Below are positions 1 to 8,143 of a DNA stretch of 64,000 nt, in pieces (the first letter of the stretch is position 1; the number at the start of each line of letters is the position of its first letter). This stretch comes from Halosolutus amylolyticus. Its GTDB lineage: Archaea > Halobacteriota > Halobacteria > Halobacteriales > Natrialbaceae. A program made the position numbers and the translations under genes. The stretch lies in assembly GCF_023566055.1 (NCBI RefSeq), contig NZ_JALIQP010000006.1:124001-188000 (forward strand), written 5' to 3'. The notes under the pieces are model-generated. The model searched no databases. It was not told the origin of the DNA and saw nothing but the letters and a program-made list of their open reading frames with translations.

Positions 1-1
1 C

Positions 2-67
2 GAGGAAGCGCTCCGGAACGCGTCCGAAACGGAGGACGGCTACTTCAAGGGGCCGAACGTTTCCTGA
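2..67 (+). CDS. gatC: GatC C-terminal fragment (aspartyl/glutamyl-tRNA amidotransferase subunit C)
   Basis: Only the last 21 codons lie in the window; the gene enters from the left edge and ends with TGA. The visible peptide ends in a DGYFKGPNVS-type tail, and GatC proteins typically close with a short F-K/R-V-P-like segment. GatC is the small non-catalytic subunit of the GatCAB amidotransferase that converts misacylated Asp-tRNA(Asn) to Asn-tRNA(Asn). The stop is followed two bases later by the gatA start, as expected for a gatC-gatA operon. The identification rests mainly on this coupling, because the fragment is too short for a domain call. Confidence 0.8.
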   Translation, partial: EEALRNASETEDGYFKGPNVS

Positions 68-69
68 TC

Positions 70-1344
70 ATGTCGTCGAACATCTTCATCACCGAGGAGC
101 GGATCGAGGGCGACGATGACGGCCCGCTGGCCGGGAAGACGATCGCCGTCAAGGACAACATCTCCACCGAGGGCGTCCGGACCACCTGTGGCTCGCGGAT
201 GCTCGCGGACTACGTTCCGCCCTACGACGCCACCGTCGTCGAACGGGTGAAAGCCGCCGGCGGGACGATCGTCGGCAAGGCGAACATGGACGAGTTCGGG
301 ATGGGAACGACGAACGAGACGTCGTACTTCGGCTCGGTCGAGAACCCGGCCGCTCCCGGCCGCGTTCCGGGCGGGTCCTCCGGCGGATCGGCGGCCGCCG
401 TCGCCGCCGGCGAGGCCGACCTCGCGCTCGGCTCCGACACCGGCGGCTCGGTCCGCTGTCCCGCCGCGTTCTGCGGCGTCGTCGGCATCAAACCGACCTA
501 CGGGCTGGTCTCGCGCTACGGGCTGGTCGCCTACGGGAACAGTCTCGAGCAGATCGGCCCCTTCGCGACCACCGTCGAGGGCGCGGCCGCCTTGCTCGAC
601 GTGATCGCGGGGAGCGACGATCGGGACGCGACGACGCACGAGGGGCCACTCGAGGCGGACGAAACCTACGCCGACGCCGCCACCGGCGACGTCGACGGCC
701 TGCAGATCGGCGTGCCGACCGAACTGCTCGACGGGGCCCACGAGGGCGTCGTCGAGACGTTCTGGGACGCGATCGCCGACCTCGAGGACCGCGGGGCCGA
801 GTACCACGAGGTCAGCCTCCCCTCGATCGAACACGCCGTCGAGGCCTACTACGTGATCGCGATGTCGGAAGCGTCCTCGAACCTCGCCCGGTTCGACGGC
901 GTCCGGTACGGCCACGACGCCGACGCCGACGGAAACTGGAACGAGGCGTTCGCCCGGACCCGCGAGGAAGGGTTCGGCGACGAGGTCAAACGGCGCATCC
1001 TCCTTGGAACCTACGCGCTCTCGGCCGGCTACCACGACAAGTACTACAAGAAGGCTCAGGACGCCCGCGCGTGGGTCAAGCAGGACTTCGACGAGGCGCT
1101 CTCGGAGGCCGACGTCCTCGCGTCGCCGACGATGCCAGTGCCGCCGTTCGAACTCGGCGAGAGCCTCGACGACCCGTTGCAGATGTACCTCGCGGACGCG
1201 AACACGGTACCGGTCAACCTCGCCGACCTGCCCGCGATCTCCGTTCCCGCAGGAGAAACCGACGGCCTCCCCGTCGGCCTGCAACTCGTCGGTCCCGCGT
1301 TCGGCGAAGAACGGTTGATCCGAGCGGCCAGCGCGATCGCCTGA
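70..1344 (+). CDS. gatA: GatA, aspartyl/glutamyl-tRNA amidotransferase subunit A
   Basis: This is the glutaminase subunit of GatCAB, releasing ammonia from glutamine to amidate Asp-tRNA(Asn). The 424-residue protein is a complete amidase-signature enzyme. The Ser-cisSer-Lys triad is visible as Lys28 (AVKDN), Ser103 in the GGSSGGS loop and Ser127 in GSDTGGS, with the family spacing of about 75 and 24 residues. The ATG lies two bases after the gatC stop, so the two are probably cotranscribed and translationally coupled. At about 425 residues it is slightly shorter than bacterial GatA (about 485), normal for haloarchaea. The last codons lie in the first copy of a 26-bp tandem duplication whose second copy supplies the stop codon, so the present C-terminus may be recent. 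Confidence 0.97.
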   Translation: MSSNIFITEERIEGDDDGPLAGKTIAVKDNISTEGVRTTCGSRMLADYVPPYDATVVERVKAAGGTIVGKANMDEFGMGTTNETSYFGSVENPAAPGRVPGGSSGGSAAAVAAGEADLALGSDTGGSVRCPAAFCGVVGIKPTYGLVSRYGLVAYGNSLEQIGPFATTVEGAAALLDVIAGSDDRDATTHEGPLEADETYADAATGDVDGLQIGVPTELLDGAHEGVVETFWDAIADLEDRGAEYHEVSLPSIEHAVEAYYVIAMSEASSNLARFDGVRYGHDADADGNWNEAFARTREEGFGDEVKRRILLGTYALSAGYHDKYYKKAQDARAWVKQDFDEALSEADVLASPTMPVPPFELGESLDDPLQMYLADANTVPVNLADLPAISVPAGETDGLPVGLQLVGPAFGEERLIRAASAIA

Positions 1345-1367
1345 TCCGGGCGGCCAGCGCGCTTACC
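1316..1367 (+). repeat. 26-bp tandem duplication at the gatA 3' end
   Basis: Positions 1316-1341 and 1342-1367 are two adjacent 26-base copies that differ at only a few bases; both encode the LIRAASA motif in their own frame. Because 26 is not a multiple of three, the second copy is read in a different frame and begins with the TGA that stops gatA. Confidence 0.85.
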
Positions 1368-1463
1368 AGGCCCGCCGCGGTCACCCCCGTTCCAGTCCGG
1401 CGGTGGGCATCGTTCCCGGTCGGCGATCGGTCGTCACGCCTGACGATCCCGATCGGAGATACC

Positions 1464-1473
1464 TTTTTATATT
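1464..1473 (+). promoter_or_regulatory. TATA box for the 1518 gene
   Basis: An AT-rich TTTTTATATT stretch stands out in GC-rich surroundings about 50 bases upstream of the next ATG. It implies a start of transcription near 1497 and a short leader. Confidence 0.55.
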
Positions 1474-1517
1474 AACATTGCTTACAGTTCTCACAGCGGA
1501 TATCCAATCGAATTTCC

Positions 1518-1931
1518 ATGAAGATCGCACAGGACCACGAGGTCGAGTTCGACGAGTTCTCGCGAGCCTGCGATCTCGTCGAGGGGTACTTCGGCGAGAC
1601 GATCGACGACGTCGCGTTGCACGCGCCGGTGTCGCGGCGACAGCTCGTCGCCGTCCTCGCGCGGGCACAGCTCTCCGGCCGCCAGCTCGCCATCGACGGA
1701 CTGACCGAGGAGGGCGACGTCGTCTACCAGTCCAACGACGAGACTCTGCTCTGGCTCGATGGCAGCTTCTGGACCGACATGCGCGGCCTGCACCACCTCG
1801 ATGCCGACGAGGGACGTGCCGCCCGCGAAGTCCACCGGCGACTGATCGAGGTCATCGACGGCGACGTCCCCTACTACAACCGGGAACGGGACCCGTTCGT
1901 GCTGATCGAACGGTTCGATCCCTACGAGTGA
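1518..1931 (+). CDS. conserved haloarchaeal hypothetical protein, 137 aa
   Basis: I do not recognise a named family. The product is a soluble acidic protein with no signal peptide or membrane segment. The N-terminal part reads like a helical region (about residues 10-60, with paired Arg/Gln around RRQLVAVLARAQLSGRQLA). The middle carries a Trp-rich stretch (LLWLDGSFWTDMRG, about 77-90) and the end is a compact acidic/aromatic tail with PYYNRERDPF. It stands alone behind its own TATA box and has no operon partner: gatA ends about 170 bases upstream and the next gene is convergent. Codon use is typical of the chromosome. The ATG at 1518 is the only plausible start after the TATA box. The coding call is good; the function is unknown. 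Confidence 0.8.
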   Translation: MKIAQDHEVEFDEFSRACDLVEGYFGETIDDVALHAPVSRRQLVAVLARAQLSGRQLAIDGLTEEGDVVYQSNDETLLWLDGSFWTDMRGLHHLDADEGRAAREVHRRLIEVIDGDVPYYNRERDPFVLIERFDPYE

Positions 1932-2044
1932 CGGCCGAATCCACCTCTTCGATTACCTCGCGGTCGATCCGATGACGTCACTCGAGACGGTCCGTACCAC
2001 CGAGAACCGATCGGTGTCGAGCGTTGCCCGTACCGATAGGGCGC

Positions 2045-2395
2045 TCACTCCTCGTAGGCGAGGTTCATGATCCACTGCGAGAAGGCGTCGCTGTTCGGAT
2101 CGACCTCCTCCTCGCCGATGAACGGCGAGAGCATGTCGCCGGCCATCAGGAGGGTGAAATCGAGGTCGCGGGCCGTCGGCGTGATGTAGTACGTGTTGTG
2201 CCCGTCGTAGACCGTCTCCTCCCGATCGACGAGTTCCTTCTCGACGAGCGATTCGACGATCCGACTCCCCTTGCGCGAGGAGACGTCGAGTTCCTTCCAG
2301 AAGTCGCTCTGGTGAATGCCACCGGTTTCGCGAACCAGTTCGAGTCCCGCTCGCTCGTCCGCGGAGAGCTCCGCTTCGATCGCAGCGACGCTCAC
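2045..2395 (-). CDS. winged-helix/MarR-like HTH transcriptional regulator
   Basis: A 116-residue DNA-binding protein. The core, about residues 15-75, reads as a winged helix: a recognition region around HQSDFWKELDVSSRKGSRIVESL, then a wing with DREETVYDGHNTYYIT. A short acidic C-terminal helix follows and could serve dimerisation. This architecture occurs in many haloarchaeal regulators of the MarR/IclR-type HTH group. I chose the GTG at 2395 because a GGAGGGG-like ribosome-binding site lies 5-7 bases upstream; another GTG three codons earlier (2404) overlaps that site. It is on the minus strand, about 63 bases downstream of the NRDE gene start, so it could be cotranscribed with that gene's neighbours or monocistronic. 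No ligand or target can be inferred. Confidence 0.85.
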   Translation of the reverse strand: MSVAAIEAELSADERAGLELVRETGGIHQSDFWKELDVSSRKGSRIVESLVEKELVDREETVYDGHNTYYITPTARDLDFTLLMAGDMLSPFIGEEEVDPNSDAFSQWIMNLAYEE

Positions 2396-2467
2396 GGGGA
2401 CCACCCCTCCGTGTTCGACGCGACAGGCAGGAATCCGTCCATGTGTGGATAAGATGGATCGAACCGC

Positions 2468-3238
2468 TTAAATGTGCCCTTCGCCCTCGACGGCACTCGC
2501 GTCCCGACCGGGTGCGACCCGCTCGTAGTCGGTCGCACAGGGCGGGCCGGGCGCATACAGGTACCGGGTGTCCTCGCCGATCGCGAGCAGGGAGGACGAT
2601 CGCGTCCCGTACCCGTTCTCGTGGATGCAGACGCCGTACTCGTGGTCGCCGAGCACGTCACCGGCGCGATCGAGCCACTCCGCGGCGGTCTCGTCCGGTT
2701 CGGCCGCGAGTTCCCGTCGAACCTCGCGGGCGTTCGCCGCCTGCTCCCGGGATCGCTCCCGCCGGATCGGCGGGATCTCGGCGTCGTCGTCGACCGCGAC
2801 GTTGACGACGACGTGGACGCCGGGGTCGAAGCGCGTTCGCTCGAGTTCCCCGTCCCACTTGAAACAGAGCGCGTCCGACGCGTCGGCGACGACGAGGTAG
2901 AACCCCTCGTACTCGTAGTCCGCGGTCGTCTCCTCGACGACGGTCGCCGCCTCGGCCACCGACTCGGACTCGAGGACGTCGGCCACGAGCAGGCCCCGCG
3001 ATCGTTCGCCGGCGAGGTCGGCGTCGTTCCAGCGGTTCGTGACGCCGGCGAAGACGCCGTGCTCGTTGTACCCGATCCACGTGCCGCCGGCTTCGGCGTC
3101 CCGCGGCGCGATCGTGAGCGGGTCATCGTCGTACACGCCGGGCGGGATCGACTCCCGATCGATCGCTTCGTCACGGTTCGCGGCGACCGTCACCGGGGCC
3201 TCGTCGAAGACCTGCCAGGCGAGGGTGAGCGTGCACAC
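2468..3238 (-). CDS. NRDE family protein (TANGO2-like)
   Basis: A 256-residue member of the NRDE/TANGO2 superfamily. The diagnostic NRDE tetrapeptide is at residues 21-24 (AANRDE), and Cys2 immediately follows Met1 (MCTLTLAW), as expected for an Ntn-hydrolase-like N-terminal cysteine. A further family hallmark, GGTWIGYNEHGVFAGVTNR, lies at about residues 51-69. The biochemical role of the family is unsettled; eukaryotic TANGO2 is linked to Golgi, lipid or haem homeostasis. There is no signal peptide, so it should be cytoplasmic. It is on the same strand as the HTH regulator downstream. The menE stop lies about 140 bases away on the upstream side, so it is probably transcribed separately from the men genes. 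Confidence 0.92.
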   Translation of the reverse strand: MCTLTLAWQVFDEAPVTVAANRDEAIDRESIPPGVYDDDPLTIAPRDAEAGGTWIGYNEHGVFAGVTNRWNDADLAGERSRGLLVADVLESESVAEAATVVEETTADYEYEGFYLVVADASDALCFKWDGELERTRFDPGVHVVVNVAVDDDAEIPPIRRERSREQAANAREVRRELAAEPDETAAEWLDRAGDVLGDHEYGVCIHENGYGTRSSSLLAIGEDTRYLYAPGPPCATDYERVAPGRDASAVEGEGHI

Positions 3239-3376
3239 GAGTCGCTATTGGCACGGGACCGCCTTAACTCCCGTTCCGCCCGGGACTCTCGCCCAGGCCC
3301 GCGACGACGAGCACCGTCACCGGGTGCGCCGCACCGCCAGTGGACGCGCCTCTCCGCTGGTGGTCGCGACTCACCG

Positions 3377-4951
3377 TCACTCGCCGCGCGTCACGTCGAT
3401 CCCGTCCTCGCGGAGTCGATCCCGGACGGCCGCCCGATCGATGGTTCCCGAGGCGGTCCGGGGCAGCGAGTCCGCGACGGCGATCGTCTTCGGGCGCTTG
3501 AACCCCGCGAGCCGATCGGCACAGCGGTCCAGCAGGCGGGGCGGGTCGACGTTTTGCGAGGAGTTTTCGCCGGGGCCGGCCGCCGGGACGACGAGCGCCG
3601 CCACCCGCTCGCCCCACTCCGGATCGTCGAGGCCGACGACGGCGGCCTCCGCCACGGCCGGATCCTCCCTGAGCACCGCGACGACCTCGCCCGGATCGAC
3701 GTTCTCGCCGCCGGTCACGATCCGATCGCTCCGCCGGTTGAGCACCCAGAGTCGGCCGTCCGCGTCGCGGTAGCCGACGTCGCCCGTGTGGAGTCCGCGA
3801 TCGCCGATCGCCGCCGCGGTCGCGTCGTCGTCGAGATAGCCCGGCGTCACCGTCGGGCCGGAGACGACGATCTCGCCGGCTTCGCCCGTCTCGACGGGGC
3901 GTCCGTCGTCGTCGACGATCGCGACGTCGGTACAGACCAGCGGCTGGCCCGCGGTCCCCTCGTGAGCGCGCGTCTCGTCCGGCGTCGCGGTCGCGATCTG
4001 CGAGGCCGTTTCGGTCATCCCGTAGGTCGGGTGGACGGGGACGCCGGCCTCGAGACAGCGCTCGAGCAACTCGCTCGAGGCCGGCGCACCGCCGAGCAGG
4101 ACGAACCGCAGCGAGTCGGGCGGGGTCCAGCCGGCGTCGAGCAGTCGCCTGCACATCGTCGGTACCAGAGAGACACCCGTCACGTCGTACTCGTCGATGA
4201 CGCGGGCCGTCTCCCGGGGATCGAACTCCCGCTGGATCACGACCGTCGTCCCGTACAGCACCGACCGGATCACCGGTGCGAGCCCACCCATGTGGTACAT
4301 CGGGAGACAGCAGAGCCACCGATCGTCGGGATCGACGCCGAGCCGGAACGCCGAGGCGGACGCGCTGGCGACGAGGTTGTCGATCGTCAGTCGGACGGCC
4401 TTCGGCTCGCCGGAGGTGCCCGACGTGAACATGACGAGTGCGGTGTCGTCGGGTGCGAGCGAGACGGGGTCGATCGAGGCCGCACCGGAGCCATCGGCGT
4501 CCTCATCGCTACCGTGGTGAGGAAGCCGTGCCATCCGATCATCGCCCGGGTCGTCTACCGACACCACCCTCGCGTCGACTGCGATTTCGTACGCGGTCGA
4601 CTCGGTCGATCGCTCGCAGACGATGGCGTCGGGTCCCGTGCGCTCGACCTTCGACGCGAGTTCGCCGGCCGTCTCGCGGACGTTCAGCGGGACGACGGTC
4701 GATCCGATCCGCATCGCGGCGAAGAAGACGGTCGCGAAGGCCGGCCGCGTGTCCATCAGTACGCCGATCCGCTCACCGTCCGCCTCGAGCGCGCTCGCGA
4801 CCCGATCGACGCGGCGATCGAACGCGCGGAAGGTCCACGCCTCGTCCGTTTCGACGTCGATCAGGGCGGTCCGCTGCGGCGTCGTCGCCGCACGATGGGA
4901 GAGCAGGTCCCGGGTCGGCCACTCGGCCGGACCGCCGATCACGCCTCCCAC
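3377..4951 (-). CDS. menE: MenE, o-succinylbenzoate-CoA ligase
   Basis: An adenylate-forming enzyme of 524 residues that activates o-succinylbenzoate to its CoA thioester in menaquinone biosynthesis. The acyl-adenylate signature is clear as MFTSGTSGEPKAVRLT (about residues 173-188), followed by the YGMTETAS motif near 325, a TGD motif (LHTGDVGYRD) near 390 and the C-terminal catalytic Lys in GFKRPK. Its start overlaps the end of menC by 13 bases, so menC-menE are translationally coupled. By sequence alone the adenylate-forming superfamily is hard to subdivide; the men context makes MenE nearly certain. It is the last gene of the minus-strand men operon. Confidence 0.95.
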   Translation of the reverse strand: MGGVIGGPAEWPTRDLLSHRAATTPQRTALIDVETDEAWTFRAFDRRVDRVASALEADGERIGVLMDTRPAFATVFFAAMRIGSTVVPLNVRETAGELASKVERTGPDAIVCERSTESTAYEIAVDARVVSVDDPGDDRMARLPHHGSDEDADGSGAASIDPVSLAPDDTALVMFTSGTSGEPKAVRLTIDNLVASASASAFRLGVDPDDRWLCCLPMYHMGGLAPVIRSVLYGTTVVIQREFDPRETARVIDEYDVTGVSLVPTMCRRLLDAGWTPPDSLRFVLLGGAPASSELLERCLEAGVPVHPTYGMTETASQIATATPDETRAHEGTAGQPLVCTDVAIVDDDGRPVETGEAGEIVVSGPTVTPGYLDDDATAAAIGDRGLHTGDVGYRDADGRLWVLNRRSDRIVTGGENVDPGEVVAVLREDPAVAEAAVVGLDDPEWGERVAALVVPAAGPGENSSQNVDPPRLLDRCADRLAGFKRPKTIAVADSLPRTASGTIDRAAVRDRLREDGIDVTRGE

Positions 4952-5997
4952 ACCCCCTCGACGCCGAGCCCTTTCGCCTGCGGGACGACCGCCGAACCGT
5001 TCTCGAGGAGAACGGGGTCGCGACCGAGGTCCTCGGCGAGGAACTCGGCCGTCGCGAGGCCACAGGCCGGGACCTCCGGAATGGCCGCGGCGAGGTGGAC
5101 GGCCCCCGTCCGCGCGACGACGGCGTCGATCGTCGTCGTCACCACCGGCGTGATCTCGAGTTCGGTCACCCAGGCCGCGACCTGGCGTGCGACGTCGATC
5201 CCGCCCAGCGCCATGGGCTTGAGAACGACCGCGTCCGCCGCTCCGGCCCCGCAGATCGCGTCCACGCCGTGTTCGAGAAGCCCCTCGTCCAGCGCGATCG
5301 CGACGCCGTCGCCCCGGAGCGCGGCGTGGCCTTCGAGCGCCCCGGCCGGGAGCGGCTGTTCGAGTATCGACACGCCGAGGTCGGCGAAAGCCGCGATCGC
5401 GGTCTCGGCTTCCGCGACGGTCCAGGCCTCGTTCGCGTCCACGCGGAGGTCGACCCCGCTCCCGACCGCCTCGCGAACCCGCCGTACCCGTTCGACGTCT
5501 TCCTCGACGCTCCGTCGGCCGACTTTCACCTTGCAGACGTCGAAGCCGCGATCGACGGCATCACGCGCCCGTGTTACGGTTTCAGACGGATCGCCGTCGC
5601 CGATCGTCGCGTTCACCGGCACCCGGCCGACGAGGGGCCCCTTGCTGAGATACCGGTAGAGCGGCGTCGACTCCCGGGTCGCCTCCAGGTCGGCGAGCGC
5701 GAGCGTGACCGCGTGTCGGGCCGCGGACGTGCGATCGACCGCCTCGAGCGCGTCGCGTTCGTCTCCCGTTCGGAACGCCTCTCGCGCCCGATCGAGGGCC
5801 GCCTCGCAGTCGGCGTACGATTCCGTCCAGCCGGGTAGCGGCGACGCTTCGCCGTAGCCGACGGTTCCGTCGGCGTCGGTGACCCGGACGAGAAAGCCGT
5901 CGCGGGTGTCGATCGACCCGTTCGCCGTTCCCAGCGGTCGATCGAGCGCGAGTGAGAACGGGCGGTACTCGAACGTGAGATCCGTCTCGTGGCTCAT
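4939..5997 (-). CDS. menC: MenC, o-succinylbenzoate synthase
   Basis: An enolase-superfamily enzyme of 352 residues that dehydrates SHCHC to o-succinylbenzoate. The N-terminal capping domain is followed by the barrel with the catalytic KVKVG lysine pair (DVCKVKVGRR), the metal ligands in RVDANEAW and in the ILEQPL strand, and a later VVLKPMALGG strand carrying the second catalytic lysine. The ATG at 5997 is chosen because it forms an ATGA overlap with the menA stop; the frame is open further upstream but only inside menA. It sits between menA and menE, both overlapped, and is thus part of one translationally coupled unit. Enolase members can be N-succinyl-amino-acid racemases, but the context favours OSB synthase. 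Confidence 0.95.
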   Translation of the reverse strand: MSHETDLTFEYRPFSLALDRPLGTANGSIDTRDGFLVRVTDADGTVGYGEASPLPGWTESYADCEAALDRAREAFRTGDERDALEAVDRTSAARHAVTLALADLEATRESTPLYRYLSKGPLVGRVPVNATIGDGDPSETVTRARDAVDRGFDVCKVKVGRRSVEEDVERVRRVREAVGSGVDLRVDANEAWTVAEAETAIAAFADLGVSILEQPLPAGALEGHAALRGDGVAIALDEGLLEHGVDAICGAGAADAVVLKPMALGGIDVARQVAAWVTELEITPVVTTTIDAVVARTGAVHLAAAIPEVPACGLATAEFLAEDLGRDPVLLENGSAVVPQAKGLGVEGVWEA

Positions 5998-6938
5998 ACG
6001 ATCACCAGGCCGGCCGCGAACAGGGCGGCGTACAGCGCGAGGAGCTTTCCGGTCCGTTCGAGCGCGGGGTTGAGCGCCTCGCCGTCGGTCCGGGTACAGA
6101 TCGTCCGCGCGATCGGGATGGCGTAGGGGAGGCTCACCAGCGGGAGCAGGACCGCCGGCCCGTAGCCCGCGGCGAGCCAGAACCACAGCGGCGTGACGTA
6201 GGCCAGCGCGAACAGCCCGACGTACTCGACGCGGCTCCAGAAGTAGCCGAACCGGACGGCGAGCGTTCGCTTGCCCGCCTCCGCGTCGGTCTCCCTGTCG
6301 CGAACGTTGTTCACGACGATGATCGCCGTCGAGAGGCTCGCGATCGGGAGGCTGGCAACGATCGCGTCCAGGGTGATCGTCCCGGCGGGAACCGTCGTCG
6401 CGAGTGGCTCGGCGAGGACGGCCGCCGCCTGCACGTAGTATGTTCCCGTCACGGCGACGAGGCCGAAGAAGACGAACACGAAGAGGTCGCCGAGCCCGTG
6501 GTAGCCGAGCGGGTAGGGACCGCCCGTGTACGCCCAGCCACAGAGAACGCTCACGAGGCCGATCACGAGGATCGGGACCCCGCCGCGGTAGACGAGGTAG
6601 GTCCCCGCGACGATCGCCAGCCCGAACGTGACGATCGTCGCGAGTTTGACCCGTTCGGGCGGGATGAGCCCGGACTGAGTGACCCGGGTGAACCCCTCGC
6701 GATCGTCGGTGTCGGCGCCCTTGATCGCGTCGTAGTAGTCGTTCGCGAAGTTCGTTCCGACCTGGATCAGCGCCGCGCCGACGAACGCCATCACTGCCGG
6801 GACGAACGCGAATTTGCCGTCGTGGACCGCGAGTCCCGTCCCGACGATCACCGGCGCCGCCGCGGCCGGCAACGTCTGGGGGCGTACGGCCATCAGCCAG
6901 GCCTTCGTCCGCGAGATGTCGACCTCCGCCGTGCTCAT
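5994..6938 (-). CDS. menA: MenA, 1,4-dihydroxy-2-naphthoate polyprenyltransferase
   Basis: A UbiA-family integral membrane prenyltransferase of 314 residues that attaches the isoprenoid chain to DHNA. The first Asp-rich motif is seen as NFANDYYDAIKGADTDD (about residues 63-79) and the second as NNVRDRETDAEAGKRTLAVRFG (near 208-229). About nine hydrophobic segments run through the protein. It starts about 45 bases upstream of the men(B) intergenic side, with menB lying 124 bases further upstream on the same strand, and its stop overlaps the menC start by four bases. The KTRPQTLP-like segment near the N-terminus (AVRPQTLPAA) is typical of MenA. Cellular location: cytoplasmic membrane. Confidence 0.96.
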   Translation of the reverse strand: MSTAEVDISRTKAWLMAVRPQTLPAAAAPVIVGTGLAVHDGKFAFVPAVMAFVGAALIQVGTNFANDYYDAIKGADTDDREGFTRVTQSGLIPPERVKLATIVTFGLAIVAGTYLVYRGGVPILVIGLVSVLCGWAYTGGPYPLGYHGLGDLFVFVFFGLVAVTGTYYVQAAAVLAEPLATTVPAGTITLDAIVASLPIASLSTAIIVVNNVRDRETDAEAGKRTLAVRFGYFWSRVEYVGLFALAYVTPLWFWLAAGYGPAVLLPLVSLPYAIPIARTICTRTDGEALNPALERTGKLLALYAALFAAGLVIV

Positions 6939-7061
6939 TTGGTCGAGTATCCCACTCGAGAGAGTGTCAACGTTGGCATTGCGGTCGACCGTGGCAGTGC
7001 GGTCGATCGTCGTCCGATATCGTCCTCGCCGGCGTCGGCGGCGTTCACGCGGTGGCGAGAG

Positions 7062-7949
7062 TCAGTAGTGCCACGGGTAGTCGTCGAACTCCGGCTCTCG
7101 GCCTTCGACGAACGCGTCCCGACCCTCCTTCGCTTCGTCTGTCATGTAGCCAAGCCGGGTCGCCTCGCCGGCGAACACCTGCTGGCCGATCATGCCGTCG
7201 TCGGTCATGTTGAACGCGTACTTGAGCATCCGCATCGCCGTCGGGCTCTTGGAATTGATCCGATCGCCCCACTCGAGCGCGGTCTCCTCGAGTTCCTCGT
7301 GGGAAACCACCTCGTTGACCATCCCCATCTCTGCAGCTTCTTCGGCCGAGTAGGTTTTCCCGAGGAAGAACACCTCACGGGCCTTCTTCTGGCCGATCTG
7401 TTTCGCGAGATACGCGGAGCCGAAGCCGGCGTCGTAACTCGCCACGTCGGGATCGGTCTGGAGGAACTTCGCGTGCTCCTCGCTGGCCAGCGTCAGGTCG
7501 CAGACGACGTGCAGGGAGTGCCCGCCGCCGACGGCCCACCCGGGCACGACGCAGACGACGACCTTCGGGATGTGGCGGATGAGTCGCTGGACCTCGAGGA
7601 TGTGGAGTCGCCCCTGTTCGGATGCGCGTTCCTCATCCCCTTCGTACTGGTAGCCGTCCTCGCCCCGGATCGTCTGATCGCCGCCCGAGCAGAACGCCCA
7701 GCCGCCGTCCTTCGGCGAGGGGCCGTTCCCCGTCAGGAGGATACACCCCACGTCCGTCTGTCGCTTGGCGTGATCCAGCGCGTCGTAGAGTTCGTCCACC
7801 GTTCCCGGCCGGAAGGCGTTGCGCACTTCCGGTCGATCGAACGCGATCCGGACCGTCCCGGAGTCGACCGCCCGGTGGTAGGTGAGGTCCTGAAAGTCGA
7901 AGTCGTCGATCGGTTCCCACCGATCCGCGTCGAAGAGTTCCGAAACCAT
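7062..7949 (-). CDS. menB: MenB, 1,4-dihydroxy-2-naphthoyl-CoA synthase
   Basis: A crotonase-fold enzyme of 295 residues that cyclises o-succinylbenzoyl-CoA to DHNA-CoA. Visible family features are the substrate-loop CSGGDQ (after GGWAFCSG), the oxyanion-hole segment VPGWAVGGGHSLHVVCDLTLASE, and the MenB-specific DPDVASYDAGFGSAYLA and C-terminal EFDDYPWHY tail. The ATG at 7949 is chosen because the conserved N-terminus MVSELFD begins there; the frame continues upstream with Arg-rich sequence unlike a protein. The gene is transcribed toward menA with a 123-base gap, and is divergent from the methyltransferase at 8144, leaving about 190 bases of shared promoter region. Confidence 0.97.
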   Translation of the reverse strand: MVSELFDADRWEPIDDFDFQDLTYHRAVDSGTVRIAFDRPEVRNAFRPGTVDELYDALDHAKRQTDVGCILLTGNGPSPKDGGWAFCSGGDQTIRGEDGYQYEGDEERASEQGRLHILEVQRLIRHIPKVVVCVVPGWAVGGGHSLHVVCDLTLASEEHAKFLQTDPDVASYDAGFGSAYLAKQIGQKKAREVFFLGKTYSAEEAAEMGMVNEVVSHEELEETALEWGDRINSKSPTAMRMLKYAFNMTDDGMIGQQVFAGEATRLGYMTDEAKEGRDAFVEGREPEFDDYPWHY

Positions 7950-8143
7950 TGGCTCCTGTTTGGTTGCCGTCGCCTGAAATAGATTCGCGTCCGCGCTGAC
8001 CCGCCGGAGCGTTCGCTTCCGTGACGCCGTCTTCGGTTCCAGCGTCGAGATGACCGCCGAGGCGTCCGCATCATCGATACCGCCCTCGTGACGTCGGCCG
8101 TCGTGACAACAGTCATGTACTATCGGCGGAAACCGCCACACGA

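Noticed and set aside
2474-5659. A very long open frame on the plus strand, opposite the NRDE and menE/menC genes
   Set aside because: It is antisense to three well-supported genes and its translation is Arg/Pro/Val-rich with no domain. High GC genomes give such shadow frames.
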